A stretch of DNA of 64,000 bases, from the NCBI RefSeq assembly GCF_029168945.1, contig NC_083604.1:62450211-62514210 (forward strand). The letters are read 5' to 3'. The position numbers and the translations under genes were made by a program. The stretch comes from Cannabis sativa (lineage: Eukaryota > Streptophyta > Magnoliopsida > Rosales > Cannabaceae). Positions 26,644 through 39,645 of the stretch are shown piece after piece; within the stretch, counting starts at the first letter, position 1; every line of letters begins with the position of its first letter. The notes beneath the pieces were generated by a model. That model had not been told where the DNA came from. It saw only the letters and a program-made list of their open reading frames with translations, and searched no databases.

Positions 26644-27949
26644 TTATTTTTTTTATCCTTTATCTCATTAAATTTTGAAATGCATTATTTAAATGTAGAT
26701 ATTTTAATTTTTTTTTAAAACGGATTAGAGTTGAAAATTAATTATTTTAAATTAATTTTAGATTAACTTAAATCGAGTAAATTTTGCATTAATGATTAAT
26801 TAAAATAAATAGACTAAAATATATTATTTTTTAATTAGAAAATAAATAATTAGTAATTAAATATCTAGATGGTTATTTTTTGAGTAGACTTTTGGTATTT
26901 TTCTAGATATATTTAATTAAGTACAAAATTAATATTTAAGTTAATTTTTATTCAAGACACTTAAATATTTGATATTTTTCTTAAGAATTTAATTAAAAAG
27001 AAAAATTATATTTGTGCTGAAAATTAATTTATTACTTAATTTTATATCAACATAAATTTGAATAATTTTTTAGGAATTATTTTATTTTATTTTATATAAA
27101 TTTCTGAAATGTATTTATCTTTAAACACATTGGATTTCTAATTTAGTTACATATATTTATTAGAAAATTAAATTTGAGTTGAAAACTAATTTTACTTAAT
27201 TTTGGACCAACTTAAATTAAGTAATTTTTATAATATTTATTGAAAATTAATACTAAGATGGAAAATAAGTTTTTGTTATTTTCAGATCTATCTAAGTATA
27301 ATTTTGTAAATATTTTAATTAAAATTTATATTTAGAGTTATCTAAATTAGTAATTTTAATTAAATAAAAATAAATATTAAAATAAATGATAGATGAAAAT
27401 ATATATTTTTAAATAATGAGCTTTAGTATAAAAATATTCGATCTCCATTGTTGGTTCTACATAGTTCTTATTTTAGTGAGATTCATCCCTAATATATGTT
27501 CGTTCATTAGCAATTTAACATCGTAGAATCTCAAAAGATAAGTACTATTGTAAGTCTTTTATTCTTAGTAACGATCACCCCAATAATGGTTGTTAAGAGT
27601 AGGGCTTTCAAAGTATGAAACAATGGTAGAAGCTCATAAGATAGAATGGCCTTGACTCTTGCCTAAACAGGACAACGCCAGATTCTTATCTTGATCGAAT
27701 AGAAGGTTGCTAGAATGGTATCCATTTTAGATGAGCAGACTACTCTATTCAATGAATTATATATTTCACTCTTGTCTTAACGGGACACTGTATCAGTTTG
27801 TTGGAAACCTTGGAAATTATTTAGGATTGTTTGATTTTGTATTTTCACATGTCATTTCTACTTGCTAAATGCTTAATAATTTCTGAATGTGTATGATTTT
27901 GTATTGAACCTTATTTGATTTTTATTTATTGATATTTGTAGTTTTCAAT
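26644..27949 (+). mobile_element. Copia element S, leader fragment 4 to gag start
   Basis: AT-rich, non-coding leader running to the gag ATG. At 27650-27800 it has two spaced copies of the CTCTTGCCTAAAC / CTCTTGTCTTAAC motif, the same pair seen inverted in T (42490-42625) and R (5400-5530). Just before gag it has the conserved GTTTGTTGGAAACCTTGG block. Confidence 0.75.
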
Positions 27950-28867
27950 ATGACTATTAACAACCTAATTGTGTCACTGTTGACTGACAACAAGCTCTCT
28001 GGAGCTAATTTTGTCGAATGGAAAGAGCACATTAATATTGCTCTCTTAGGTGAAAACTCCATGTTTGTGTTAACTGAAGAAGCTCCTAAGCAACCAGGTG
28101 AGAATGAAACCAAGGTAGTTAAGGAAAAGTTTGAGCGTTGGCAGAATGCTAACAATAAAGCTCGATACTTTATGTTGTCTAGCATGGTTGATACCTTGAA
28201 AACAAGATTTGCAAACACTCTTACGGTTGTAGAAATCATTAACCAGCTAACTGAACTGTTTCGAATGGTGTCATATCAAGCTTGTTTTGAGGCGACCAAA
28301 AACTTTATCAATTCGCGGATGAAACCTCATCAGAAATTGCGTGATCACCTACTCCAAATAGCTAGTTACTTCCAGGAAGATAAGAATCGTGGAGCTATTA
28401 TAGATCAAGAAACTTAAGTGAGTTTGATCTTAACTAGTTTGACTCCAACTTTTCTGCCCTTTACTTCAAATTATGTCATGAACAAGCTGACATTTGACTT
28501 TCACGAGTTGATCAAAAACCTTCAGACATTTGAAAATTTGATTGGAGGACCGTAGAAAGGAGGAAACAAAGCTCCTATTTCTAGTACTGCTGCTGCTGAT
28601 ACGACAAAGCCTGAGGCAAACATTGCCTCTACTTTGAAACCTAAGAAGAAGAAATGGAAGAATAGCAAGAAGCCTCTTAAAGTTGTTAACATAGCTAATA
28701 AGGGTAAAAAGGCTACTAATCCAAAAGCAAAGGAAAAAAGGAAATTGCTTCTATAGCAATAAAATAGGCACTGAAAATCCTGGTGTCCTAAGTTTTTGGC
28801 AAAGAAACAAGGTATTTCCAACTTTATTGTGAGTTCGTGTGTTTTTGAGAATCATTATCCCCTTTAG
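27950..28867 (+). pseudogene. gag: Copia gag of element S (broken)
   Basis: Gag is the structural protein of the virus-like particle. The N-terminal ~155 residues are open from the ATG at 27950 and carry the copia-type gag region (LTDNKLSGANFVEWKEHI, then YFMLSSMVDTLKTRF). In-frame stops follow at 28415 and about 28551. The zinc knuckle region near 28735-28775 is corrupted, with key Cys and His codons lost. The frame before the candidate intron still reads AKKQG like the sister copies. No protease, integrase or RT follows. Confidence 0.87.
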
Positions 28868-28915
28868 TTATTAATTCTAGATATATTAACCATGTTTATT
28901 TTCTTTTTATTTCAG
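28812..28915 (+). other. Candidate intron after gag, element S
   Basis: This 104-bp segment has GTATTT at the donor, TATTAAC at a branch-point-like position, a T-rich tract and TTTCAG at the acceptor. The same structure occurs at the same place in T (41388-41486) and V (62721-62813). Splicing would put a stop codon five codons after the junction. Confidence 0.5.
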
Positions 28916-30783
28916 CTCCAGCTGCTTAAACTTGGATTGTTATCCTAGCGAGTTGAGACGGATGGTTGGACAGAGGGGTGGAGATTGTCCAAGTTGAAGA
29001 TGAAGCTCGTTATCTTCTTTAATTTTTGAATTAATTATTTTAGTTATTAAATAATTTAGTTTCAATTATTAGTATGGGATGTTTATTCCCAATTTCATAT
29101 TATTGCAGATAATTCATTATGATATTTTTTTGAGAGTATAAATAAAATTTTCTCTTTAAGAGGTTTTCAGTATGAATTGCTTTTATGAAATTGAGTTTCA
29201 TATTTTCTTAACTTGTATGCCAATATGGTAATATATTTATATGTTTATCATGTTTTATGTGTTTTGTATATATTAATGATACAAAATCTATGGTATAATA
29301 ATCTCCGCAAAGAGATAATACCACATAAACACTTAAAATTTAACTTCAATGTTTATGAATAATTTTCATTTCTTAAGAAATTATTAAGATTTGTTTAATA
29401 AAAAATTCTTTTGATCTGATAGGGGCGGAAGAAGTTAAGAAGTGATATATGCAGTTCAAAGATCTTTATATATATTGAACTCTAGATTACATTCGAAACT
29501 CCACAGAATCTCTATAACACTTACGGGTGGAAGAAGTTATTGATATATGCAGTTCAAACTCTTTGAACTCTAGACTATACTCAATACACCATAAAATCTC
29601 TATGACACATATATTTTGATTAGACATGGATATATAATAATAAACTAACAAGTAAATTAATAGAACTTATTCTTGATCCTGTAAGTGTTCAAATAAATAT
29701 GTTACTATCATAATAGTAACTTGATACTAGTAAAAGTCCTTGGACATAAAATCACAGTATCTTATCTTAGTGGGAGGATTTTAAAATTCGAGCCCATTAT
29801 TATTTGGTTGACACTAGTGATTAATTTACTATGATATGTTCAAGAAATGAACTTTAAAATAAAACTAAGAAAAGTTACTCTAACCATTCATATAGATAGT
29901 ATTAACTTATTTGTATTATGAGGATAAGATAGAAAATTTTTCCAATGTCTATTCGAATGACTCAAGCACAATTCCTGTTCCTTATGAAATGTTTTATGAT
30001 ATCTCTAATGATTACTTAATTTTAAGCAAGTATTTTACATTAATGTTAATGCTAAAATGCTATTTTGATGACTTAGTCTAGAAGGAACTTAATGTTTCAG
30101 AGTAAGATAAAATGTCACAACAAAAGGTCCCTAAGTAACAATAGTAAGAGGTTAAATGCACACTTGTGTATGCATTAACCAGACTCCTACTGTTGAGTGA
30201 GAGTCATCAAAGATGTAATCAAACAAGGAACATTGGCAGACAATCAAGAAGGAATCTCTGTAAGTGACCTATATGTTAGATGATAGGGGCGTATATTAGA
30301 ATATTTATATCTACACCAACTCAAAACTTAATATTAGAGATGGTAGTTACTCTGGGGGTGGAAGAATTATTCTAGAAGGATGTAAAACCCCATCTATAAT
30401 AATTTAGTTCCACCAGTGAAGCTAAATAACTTAGTTGTTTTGGAAAGCACTAGAAAGTTATTCAAACTGAAGAAAGTTCTTAACTGTTTTCATCTCTATT
30501 CCTTTTTTAGATAGAAATAGAGATGTGTCTTCTCTACATTCAGATGCACTTAACAAGTAGTAAAGAATTCAGCATCTCTAGAGGAGTAATGCATATAGAA
30601 ATGCGATGTTACATAATGTTTTATGAACACAAAGGATGTAATGGTGGAGAAAGCAGTTGCTTACCATAGCTTTACAGTTCCTGTTATCTGGATTTAGTCA
30701 AATACACTAAATTTGATATGGATATCAAGATAATGGATTGATTGAAATGCACTTCTTGTTTTATGTTAGTTCAAGCGGGAGTT
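28916..30783 (+). mobile_element. Copia element S, 3' non-coding region
   Basis: No pol motif is visible in any frame in this 1.9-kb stretch. It has AGGGGCGGA/GGGTGGA-type motifs near 29424, 29525, 30284 and 30355, with GATATATGCAGTTCAAA following two of them. It ends in CAAGCGGGAGT, a polypurine-like tract before the LTR. Confidence 0.75.
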
Positions 30784-32642
30784 TGTTGGGATTTTATGCC
30801 TTAAATAAAACCCATTTCAATATAATCTTCTTTTTTATCAATAAAAGATTAGAAGTCATTTATGTTTACATGTAGTTTTTCATGTGTATGGTTGAATATA
30901 CAATTTCTGTTAAATCCAGAACATATAGTTATTCACAATTACAGTGATGTCAACACAGTGGAGGGTAATTGTGATTATATGCTTCAAAAGTTTATGTCCC
31001 ATGATTCATCCGTGCACTGGATTTACACTGATGTGATAGTCAGCGATAAAGTTTACTTACACCTTGGATAAGTGTTATGTTCTTTTCAGGGCATAGGTAA
31101 AGTATGCTAGTATCAATTGTATAGACTGTACATTGGACTGTGACTGATATTGATCTTGGTAAAGATATTATAAACAAACTGTTGTATCTTTCTAAGTTAA
31201 TATCACTGGTTGATCTTACATCAAAAGATCTTAATCCTAATATGGTTAGGTTCGATCTCAAGAGTGTTATTTATGTTCTTAGAGTTGTTAGTAAAAGCTT
31301 ACCAATTGGTTTGGTTAACACATATATCTTGGGAACATGATAGTACAATTGAGTGAGAGCGCTAATCATAGATATGGAATCTAATGCTTCTATCTGGAAA
31401 TAGAAGTGAAATGAGGATTTCCTTCGAGCTTAGCTTAATAATAATAAATGGAAGAGCTCTTATTTCAGTAATTATATTTGTTTACTGAAATATCATTTAT
31501 AGGAAGCTAAGTGTCTTAAGGATAAAATACATTGAGAGGTGGAACGGTAAATTTGACCCTACTTGATGTAAATCATCTATAGAAGATCTTTGATTATTGG
31601 GATAAGAATAATGGATAATTCAGCGTATCTGTATCATGGAACATACAGAGCGTTCTATATAATTAAGAGTGCAATTTTGAATATATAGTGGCACAAGGAA
31701 GAATTAATAAGTTAGAGGATTTACTTGGTAAATTCTAGATCTTCTTATTGGAAGCTTGGTTAGATAGGCCCATGGTCCCCACACTAGTTGAGATAATACT
31801 GCTTGTAAGACTCAGTTAATTGGTTTTAATTAATCAATTATAATTCTAAAATTATAATGTCTTATTTATGAACTTTCACTAAGCCATGGCTTAATTGTGA
31901 AGAAAAGAGGTTTTAGAGTTTATTTGTTAACTAAGAGACTTTATGAAGTCTAATTAATAAATTAATTAAATGGAAATTTTATTTGATAATTAATTCTAAT
32001 TATTAAATAAATAGTTTCGACATTTAAATGATTGAAATTAGAAAATATGACATTTGTGAAAGCAAAGATAAATTGTTGAATAAAATAGCAAAAATCTAAC
32101 TAGTGGGGCCCATCTTATGGCCCACCACTTAAGGGTATTTTTAGCCAATTATTTATCATTTTTTAAATTTCATATAATTTAAATCTAATCCTAAGAGAAA
32201 TTCTATATTAGGAATAAAATGGTTCTCATTCTCATACAACTTAAGTCATTCTAGTGTTCATTCTTTGTCAGACAACTAGAAAACTTGAGAACCTCCTTCT
32301 ATAGAATTCGAATCTCCCTTCTTTTTCTTCATAATTTCAAGCCTCGTAGTGAAAGAGTACATGCCCACCCATAGCAAGTCAAGTACTCAAACATAGTGTG
32401 TAAGATTGTGAAGAACCCAACACCTGAAGGAGAATCGGGGTCAGATCTTGATAATACTCTACGACATAAAGGAACAAGGGTTAGAGATCTGAGTGGAAGG
32501 AGTCATATTATTCATCTGCAATCAATGTAAGGTTTCTTAACTTTATATGTGTTTAAATTCTATTATTTTAGATAATTCATATTTAGGATGTTAAACAACA
32601 TACATGGTAGTAAACTAGATCCCGGTAAAATAATCCCCAACA
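30784..32642 (+). repeat. 3' LTR of copia element S
   Basis: This 1859-bp LTR has TGTTGGG...CCCAACA-type ends and is homologous to the other family LTRs. The TATA box has decayed (CTATATTAGG in place of TATAAATAG), in line with S being the oldest, most interrupted copy here. The flank CCCTA is the presumed TSD, and the sequence beyond is an older gypsy remnant. Confidence 0.87.
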
Positions 32643-33396
32643 CCCTAGTCATTGAAGTACAAATTGCCAACATGATAGTGGCTCAGTCAATGATCGATAA
32701 CGTAGCTTCCTCAAATATTTTTTTCAAGTCAACATATAAAAAGATGGGACTTCTTCTAAAAGACTTAGTTCTTTACGCTCAGCTGGTGTACGATTTCTCC
32801 AGACAGAACATTGCTCCACTTGGACATATTCGTCTCCCACTCACCGTAGCAAAGACTCTAACAAAAAACACGCTGATGGCCTAATTTCTGGTGATTGATG
32901 TCCCTTCTACATTTAATGTCATGATAGGTCAGCTAACTCTATATGACTTTAAAGTTGTAACCTCAGTCTACCATTTATGTATCAAGTTTATTGACCGGGA
33001 ATGGTCTTGGGTGTCTAAAAGGAGATCAAAAGACTGCACATTAATGCTACTACCTTGCCTTGACCAAGGGAAAAAAGGAAAATACAGCCGACAAAGGATT
33101 AAAGGTCGAGAAAATTTTAAGTAAAAAAGGTCCACCTAAGGTGGGGATGAAGACATGGATCATCTCTTTGGGGACCTAAGTACAAGCATCGTCTTGTATA
33201 GGAATTAGAAGAAGTAGAGATCGATCCCACTATTACGACTAAGAAAGTCAATATTTGACAAGGTTTGTTGCTCAAAATAAAATTTACTTTGATAAGACTT
33301 TCAAGAGCAAACCTTGACATTTTTGCCTAGTCGCATGAAGACATGGTCAGGATATAGCCCCATCCGTAATTTCTCACGCCCTCAACATTGATCTTG
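32643..33396 (+). pseudogene. Ty3/gypsy protease to RT N-terminus remnant, part 1
   Basis: The translation from 32643 to 32881 resembles the aspartic protease region of Tat/Ogre/Athila-type gypsy elements. The usual DNGASSNILF active-site motif reads DNVASSNIFF here, with Gly replaced by Val. FNVMIGQLTLYDFKVV follows in 32891-33000. Farther on, the reading LDIFA-stop-SHEDM near 33320-33345 is the typical segment just before RT. Stops and frameshifts make it a pseudogene. Its left end is cut by copia element S and its right end by the solo LTR; it resumes at 35678. Confidence 0.8.
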
Positions 33397-35677
33397 TGTA
33401 ACACCCTAACTAACATAGGCGTATTACGTGATTTTTAAACATGTTGTGCAGCTCGTTGCTAATCAACGAGGTTTATGGAAAACGTGATTAATTAAAATTT
33501 TTGCTTTTTAATTAAACTTATAAAATATTTATACAAAAGACTCGGGATCCCGATTACAAAATCATTTACAAAAGTTTACTGTCTGCATAAAATACTTGTC
33601 GCCTAGCGACTAATTACAAAAATAGCCTTGCTGTCTCGAGGATCGTACGCTCCAGGCCTAACCGCCCCGACATGTACAATCTTCACCAGCTCGCTCACGG
33701 TCCATCAGCCCTAGCCTTACCTTTACCTACACATAAACATAGCACTGTGAGTCGACAGACTCAGTAAGAAAAGCATAATAATACTCATACATAAATCCCG
33801 GTCATGGTCAGACACCCATACCCCTGACCATAACCCTAACTGCCGTGTCCAACACGATACTGAGTCCCCCTAACTGCTGTGTCCAACACGTGCGAGTTCG
33901 AACGTTCATAGGGACGGTACTATTGACAAGTAACGGCCGATGTCGAGCAGGTCATACTCGGCCTATCTGAGCGTGTTACGGTATCGGCTGATCGGTCGAG
34001 CAGGTCATACTCCGTCATTTGGTCATACTCAGCTGTCGGGCGTGATACGTCAAATAGTACGGAACCACCAACCTAAGTGTCGACCGATCGGTCGAGCCGG
34101 TCATACTCACTTCTTGGTCATACTCCGGCTGTCTACCGACGTGACACAGTTGGATGGTTCGAAGCCAACATACATATCTAATTTAATCTAACAGGCTTCC
34201 TACATGCACGCTAAACATGTAATCTACATATGCATCTTGTTATACTAATCTTACGGATTCTGAATTCGAATTAATGCGGTCCTTATTTGGAACTATACGC
34301 GCGAATTACGGGCTCTACAAACCATAAAAATCACAACGCTATAAGTGATACGCTAAATCACTTCCCGGGGACTTAAACTAGGAACTTAAAGTTTCCCTAT
34401 CGATAAACAGCATGGCAATACCCCAAAAAACATAAAATCGAGGAAAACTAGGGTTCCTGAATTTTCCCTGACAGGTAATGGCAGGTTGCCCAATAGAATT
34501 TCGATTCGGGAAATTTGAGACATTCGGAATTCGGATGCACAGGAATTCCGGTTCTCATGACGACAATTCAAAATTTCACACTTTGCTCAAATCAACACCA
34601 AACCATACCAAAACTTCCAGACCTGTTCTAAACATCCCCTAGAACATTTCTAAAGCATCAAATCCACCCAGAACGCACATAAACAAAAATCACCATTAAA
34701 GCTCAAGCTTTGAGTTCCAAACTCAAACTTGGTTAAACCTAGATAACATGCATCCAAACTAGCTTAAATCTACTTAATCATGCATATAAAAGCTTCTGAA
34801 AACACAAGAATTCGACCTCAACAAACACAGCAACAAAACACACAATTTCATGTTGAAAACCAAACTTTTGCATAGAAAAACTTTAGCTTTACTCAACCTA
34901 ACTATCATGCTTCACAAACAGCTCAAATAACCTTAATTTAACATGCTTAACTCCCTGAAAACAACATATAAACACAGCAACAACAGCCACCCCAAAACTA
35001 GCATGCAACCTACCATTTCTCTTTAAAAACTTTCAAGAAACATAAGAGAAAGATGAAGAAACTTTACCAACAATTTGAGATCACTAAATCTGGTCAAAAT
35101 GAGCTTGAATCACCAGGAAAAAATCCACTTCCTTGCTGCTCAAGGAGGGCCGAAAAGAGAGAGAGCTTGAGAGAAAAAGTTTTGCTTTTCTTTCTAAATT
35201 TTTCTAACTTTTGAAACTTAGTAATTTTGTAAAATAAAATAAGGGGTTTTACTTAATCATTTCAGCCAACAAATACAAAATAAAACACTTAATTCAATCA
35301 AATAAGGCCCACTAAAAGACAAAATATCATTGGGGGCAAAAAGACCATTTTGCCCCTCCATACTAAAATAACATAATTAACACTAAAGGGGTATTTTTGG
35401 GAAATTCTAACTTCCCGGCCATTCCCGACATTCCCAATGTCTAATAAACCGTCCCAAACTACTAACATACTAAGTTGTGATTTTTACTGAGCCGAACACC
35501 GAGTTCCAAAATACCGGGCACCGGAATGCAAAAATTATGAAAACTACTACATGACATAAAAATGCATCTCTGAATTCAATAATAACAGTATAATAAATTA
35601 TTTAAATAGCTATAAATAATTTCATAATTAAACGTGATTAACTGCTAATTTCCAAATTAAACTAAGCGGTCTTTACA
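33397..35677 (-). repeat. Solo LTR of a Ty3/gypsy element, copy 1
   Basis: This 2281-bp unit reads TGTAAAGACC...GGGTGTTACA on the minus strand and is bounded by a perfect 5-bp TSD, TCTTG (33392-33396 and 35678-35682). No PBS, internal sequence or second LTR is present, so it is a solo LTR left by LTR-LTR recombination. It has five copies of GGTCATACTC at 33940-34130. A related solo LTR lies at 57142-59522 in the opposite orientation. Confidence 0.93.
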
Positions 35678-35825
35678 TCTTGGTTTCTTTTTCGTATAGC
35701 AAAAACGAAGACTATTGGACAAAGAACACGCACCTGTACTTAATGATGAAGTAGATCAAGCACGTAGACCAAGTTCCATTATCTGGATAGAAGCACAGAT
35801 CAAGTAAAGATTCTCAGAGATATTT
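35678..35825 (+). pseudogene. Ty3/gypsy RT N-terminus remnant, part 2
   Basis: This continues the pseudogene interrupted by the solo LTR. The reading QKRRLLDKER then ALNDEVDQ (about 35698-35760) is the conserved lead-in to gypsy reverse transcriptase. The RT core itself does not follow; the homology stops within about 60 bp. Confidence 0.7.
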
Positions 35826-36239
35826 TCCCCAAAATATCTCCATAATTATAGTCCATTTAGAATCCCTATCTTTTTGGGATTGATTTTATACGATTGAGAA
35901 AATTATGGGATTTGATTTTTAAGTTTCCCTAATTTCTCTTCTATTAACTCATGATAGTTGTAATGTACTTGCCCTATAAGTAGTGAGGTCATATCACTAT
36001 TTCTGGATTCATTTTTTTGCATTCTGAAAGAGCAATTACTTTGAAAAAAATACTTGTAAGCTTTCTTAAGATTATCAGGAAACTCACCTGGCCGGACCTT
36101 ATGATCTTGATAATTCTCTAAAAGTGATACAACTAAAAGGGGAGTAGGATATAACCACTATCAGAAGTCAAACCTCTATAAATCTTGTGTGTTCTTACTG
36201 CTTTATTTTATTATTTTGATCACTCATTATCATTGCTTT
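35826..36239 (+). repeat. Probable LTR fragment (Tat/Ogre-like gypsy)
   Basis: This has a CCCTATAAGTAG TATA-like site near 35972 and a GGAGTAGGATATAACCAC...CTATAAATCTTGTGTG sequence near 36141-36192, a layout I associate with R-U5 parts of Tat-type LTRs. Clear ends and a TSD are not visible. It could also be plain degraded gypsy sequence. Confidence 0.4.
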
Positions 36240-37640
36240 AAAGACTCAGTATTGTTAGCTAAAAGGGAGGTCAACAGTATGTGTTTTCCAAAGATTCATG
36301 GGGGGGCTTGGTTTTAGGCGGCTTCATGATTTAATATTGCACTAATTTTAATGAAGCTCAGTCTTACTCAAAAAGGCGGTCGTATGGTTGTTTGTTTAGG
36401 GATGAGTATTGATATCCTTAGGAACCCTTGGCTTCTAGTTCAAGATTATTCATTTGCTGTTTCGGATCACCCTAGTGTGGCAAATCGAAATGTCTTTAGT
36501 CTTATAAAGGTTGGAGAAACATCTTGGGATGAATAGGTTCTTAAAGAGATCTTCGTGGAGCGAGATGTTAAGCTCATTTTAAGCATTTATTTATTCCCCT
36601 CAATGTTTGATGATATCTGACAATGGATAGGTAAAAGATATGGTGTTTATTCGGTTAAGAGTGCTTATCGGCTTATTCAAGAGCTTAAAGGATAATCGAT
36701 TCAATTTTTTGGAAAGCGTTGTGGGAAATGAGAGTTCCTCCTAACATTAAGGATTTGGTTTGAAGGGTTGCTTCTAGTTGTCTTCATACTCAAGTCCAAT
36801 TAGGTGTGAAACATGTCCCTCTTCCCTCGTTGTTGTGTCCAAAGTGGTTACGAGTTGCTGAGTCTATCTCACATTGTCTTGTGGGGTGTTCTTTCCCTTT
36901 TGCATGCTAAAAGATGGTTGGTATTTTGGTAGTGGAGATTGGGGAAAATTCTTTTGGAGGATGGCTTCATGACATGTTTTAGAATTGGAATTCTAAGGTA
37001 AAGCATAGAGTTGTTATGCTTTGCTGGGCGTTATGGTCTGTGCGCAATGGTAAAGCTTGGAATGATAAGAATAAGACTGTGAAAGAGGTATTTCTTTGGC
37101 TAAAGGAAATTTTAATCGATGGAGATGTGCTCAAGGTAATAAACTTTTAGTTCATGTTTGTTCTCTTTACAAGACGGCGCACTTGATTGCACCAATTGGT
37201 AATACGATTAAAATCAATGTTGATGCAGCTATTTTTAGCAATCTGAATAGGCATGGGTATGGTTGGGTGGCACGAGACTCTTCTGGTCAGCTTATTTTGG
37301 CTCAGATAGCAAGTGAGATGGGTGTGGCTGACCATGTTCTTGCCGAGGCTATTAGGGTTAAAGAGGTTTTGAGTTGGTCATATCGTGAAGATATGGTGTT
37401 GGAGTCGGACAGTTTGATCACGATTCAAGCTGTCCGAAATTTGATGGATTTGCCTTCTATTTTTAGGTTATGCATCTCCAAGTCAAACAAGTTCTTTCTA
37501 GTTTGAAAAATGTCTTTTTAATTTTTATCAAACGCTAATCTTGTTGCTCACAATTTGGCTAGAGTTTCGTCGTTAAATGCTGGTTGCACTTATTTGGCTA
37601 CTATAATTCTGAGTAGTTTACGTGATGTACTCTTAATGAT
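36240..37640 (+). pseudogene. LINE ORF2 3' fragment: RT end, zf-RVT region, RNase H
   Basis: This 5'-truncated L1-type remnant on the + strand is unrelated in position to the LINE at 21716-26643. It opens with the GGLGFRRLHDFN motif near 36300 that closes plant LINE RT domains. A degraded zf-RVT region follows, then an RVT_3-type RNase H at 37096-37506 that retains the acidic residues (INVDAA, LAEA, LESDS). The frame shifts after about 37500 but the C-terminal reading (NLVAHNLARVSS) continues in another frame to about 37620. Several internal stops mark it as dead. Confidence 0.8.
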
Positions 37641-37737
37641 TTGAAACAATGAAATTTGCATACTTCTATTCAATACAAGTATATATGAGAAATGCTAAAA
37701 GACACTAGTAGTATCTAGCAGCTGTCTATGTGTCAAT
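37641..37737. other. Short flank before element T
   Basis: About 100 bp with no recognised feature. It ends in TCAAT (37733-37737), the left TSD copy of T, and joins 47940 when T is removed. Confidence 0.6.
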
Positions 37738-39645
37738 TGTTGGGAATTATTTTACCAGGATCTTAGATCTACTCACAAGTATGTTTATTAACATCCTAAA
37801 TATGAACTTTCTAAAACGATAAAATAAACACATATAAAGTTAAGAAAACCTTACATTGATGCAGCGGAATAAATGTCTCCTTCCACTCAGATCTCTAACC
37901 CTTGATTCCTTTCGTAGCGAGTATAATCAAGATCGAGCCCGAATCTCCTTCTTCTTCAAGCTTTGATCCTTCACGAGTCTTCCAATCTATGATTGAGTTG
38001 CGCTTGCTTGTGTGTGGGCACTTACTCTTTCACTAGGGTCACGAAAAAGATGAAGGAAAAGAGGGAGAGAGGTTTCGGCCAAGGTAGAGAGTGAGGAAGG
38101 CTCAGTTTTCTGAAGAGAGAAATTTCTGTCAGAAAGGCTTATTGAAAACTTGTATTTTGACTGAGCCATCACTTTCTATTTATAGGCAACTTACTAGGTT
38201 TAAGTTTAGAATTATTTGGCATTAAAATAATGAAAATAATAATTTGAAAAAGCCTTATAAGTGGCCGGCCATAGGTGTTGTAATGGGCCCCACTTAATTT
38301 TGCAATTTTATCAAATTTTATCTCTATTTTCTCAAAAATGTCAATTTTCTAATTCTAACCTTTTAAATGTCAAAACTAATTATTTAATAATTAAAATACA
38401 TTATTAAATAATATTGTCATTTAATTTAATTATTAATTAGACATATAAAGTCTATTAATAAATAAATAAACCTAGAAAACTCTTTTCCTTACAATTTCAC
38501 CCCTGCTTAGTGAAAATTCATAAAATCAGACATAGTCTAACTTTAGAATTATAATTGATCAATCAAGAATCAATTAATGAGTCTTACAAGCAGAATGTTC
38601 TCAACTAGAATGGGGACCATGGATCTATATGCTGAGCTTCCAATAAGTGAACCAAATTTACCAAGTAAACTCCTACTTATTAATTCTTCGTTGAATCCAC
38701 TCTTAGAACTTAGAATTGCACTCTCAGACTTATATAGAGCATATTGTATGTTTCACGATACCAATATACTATCTCATTTAACCATTGTTATAATCTTATT
38801 GTGATTTAAAGATCCTCTATATAGATGATTTACATCGAGATGGGATTTCTTTACCGTTCTCACCCCTCAATGTATTTTGCCCCTTAAAACACTTAGCTAC
38901 CTGTAAATAGTGTTTAGTGATCTAATAATTAGTCAGTTAAACAAGAGCTCATCCATTTACTTCTATTTGCTAAGCTCGAAGGGAATCATCACTTAACTTC
39001 TATACACCAGTAGAAGCTATAGATTCCATATTTATGTTCAGCACTCCCACTCAATCATACTATCATGTTCCCAAAATATACGTATCACCCTGACCCAAAA
39101 GTAGGCTTAACTAATAAATCAAAGAACATGAATAGCATTCCTGAGTTGAGCCCAAGCATATCAGGATTTAGATTCTTTTCAATCTTAAGATCAACTACTG
39201 ATATTGACTTGGAAAGATATGTATAACGGTAAGTTTGTAATATCTTAACTTAGTTGCAATATCGGTCCAGTCCAATGTATACTCCATACATTCGAAACTA
39301 GTATACTTTACTAATGTCTGGAAAGAACATAACACTTACTCCAAGTGTAAGTACACATCATCGCCGATTATCACATTAGTGTAAATCCAATAACAACGAT
39401 GAAACGGGGACCAAAACTTTTGATTCATATGATCACAATCACATTCCTTGTGTTGACGATACTGTAATTGTGAATAAACATATGATCTGGATTTAACTGA
39501 TTTTGTGTGTATGAATGTAATAAACATATTCAACATATTAAACCATTAGCATGTAAAATTCATGCAAACATCAATCACTTCAAATTTATTATATTGATAA
39601 CTAATCAGATTGTAAAGAGTTTTATTTAGGGCATAAAACCTAACA
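37738..39645 (-). repeat. 3' LTR of element T
   Basis: This 1908-bp LTR lies beside the polypurine tract (complement of AACTCCCACTTGCAC at 39646-39660). A TATAAATA box (minus strand) lies at 38177-38184. It differs from the 5' LTR by only scattered single-base changes and small indels, for example near 37912, 37950 and 38010. Confidence 0.93.

Noticed and set aside
38577..38804. 75-codon open frame identical to one at 46869-47096
   Set aside because: The identity comes from the two LTRs of element T; the frame runs against the element and is not conserved in P, R, S or V.
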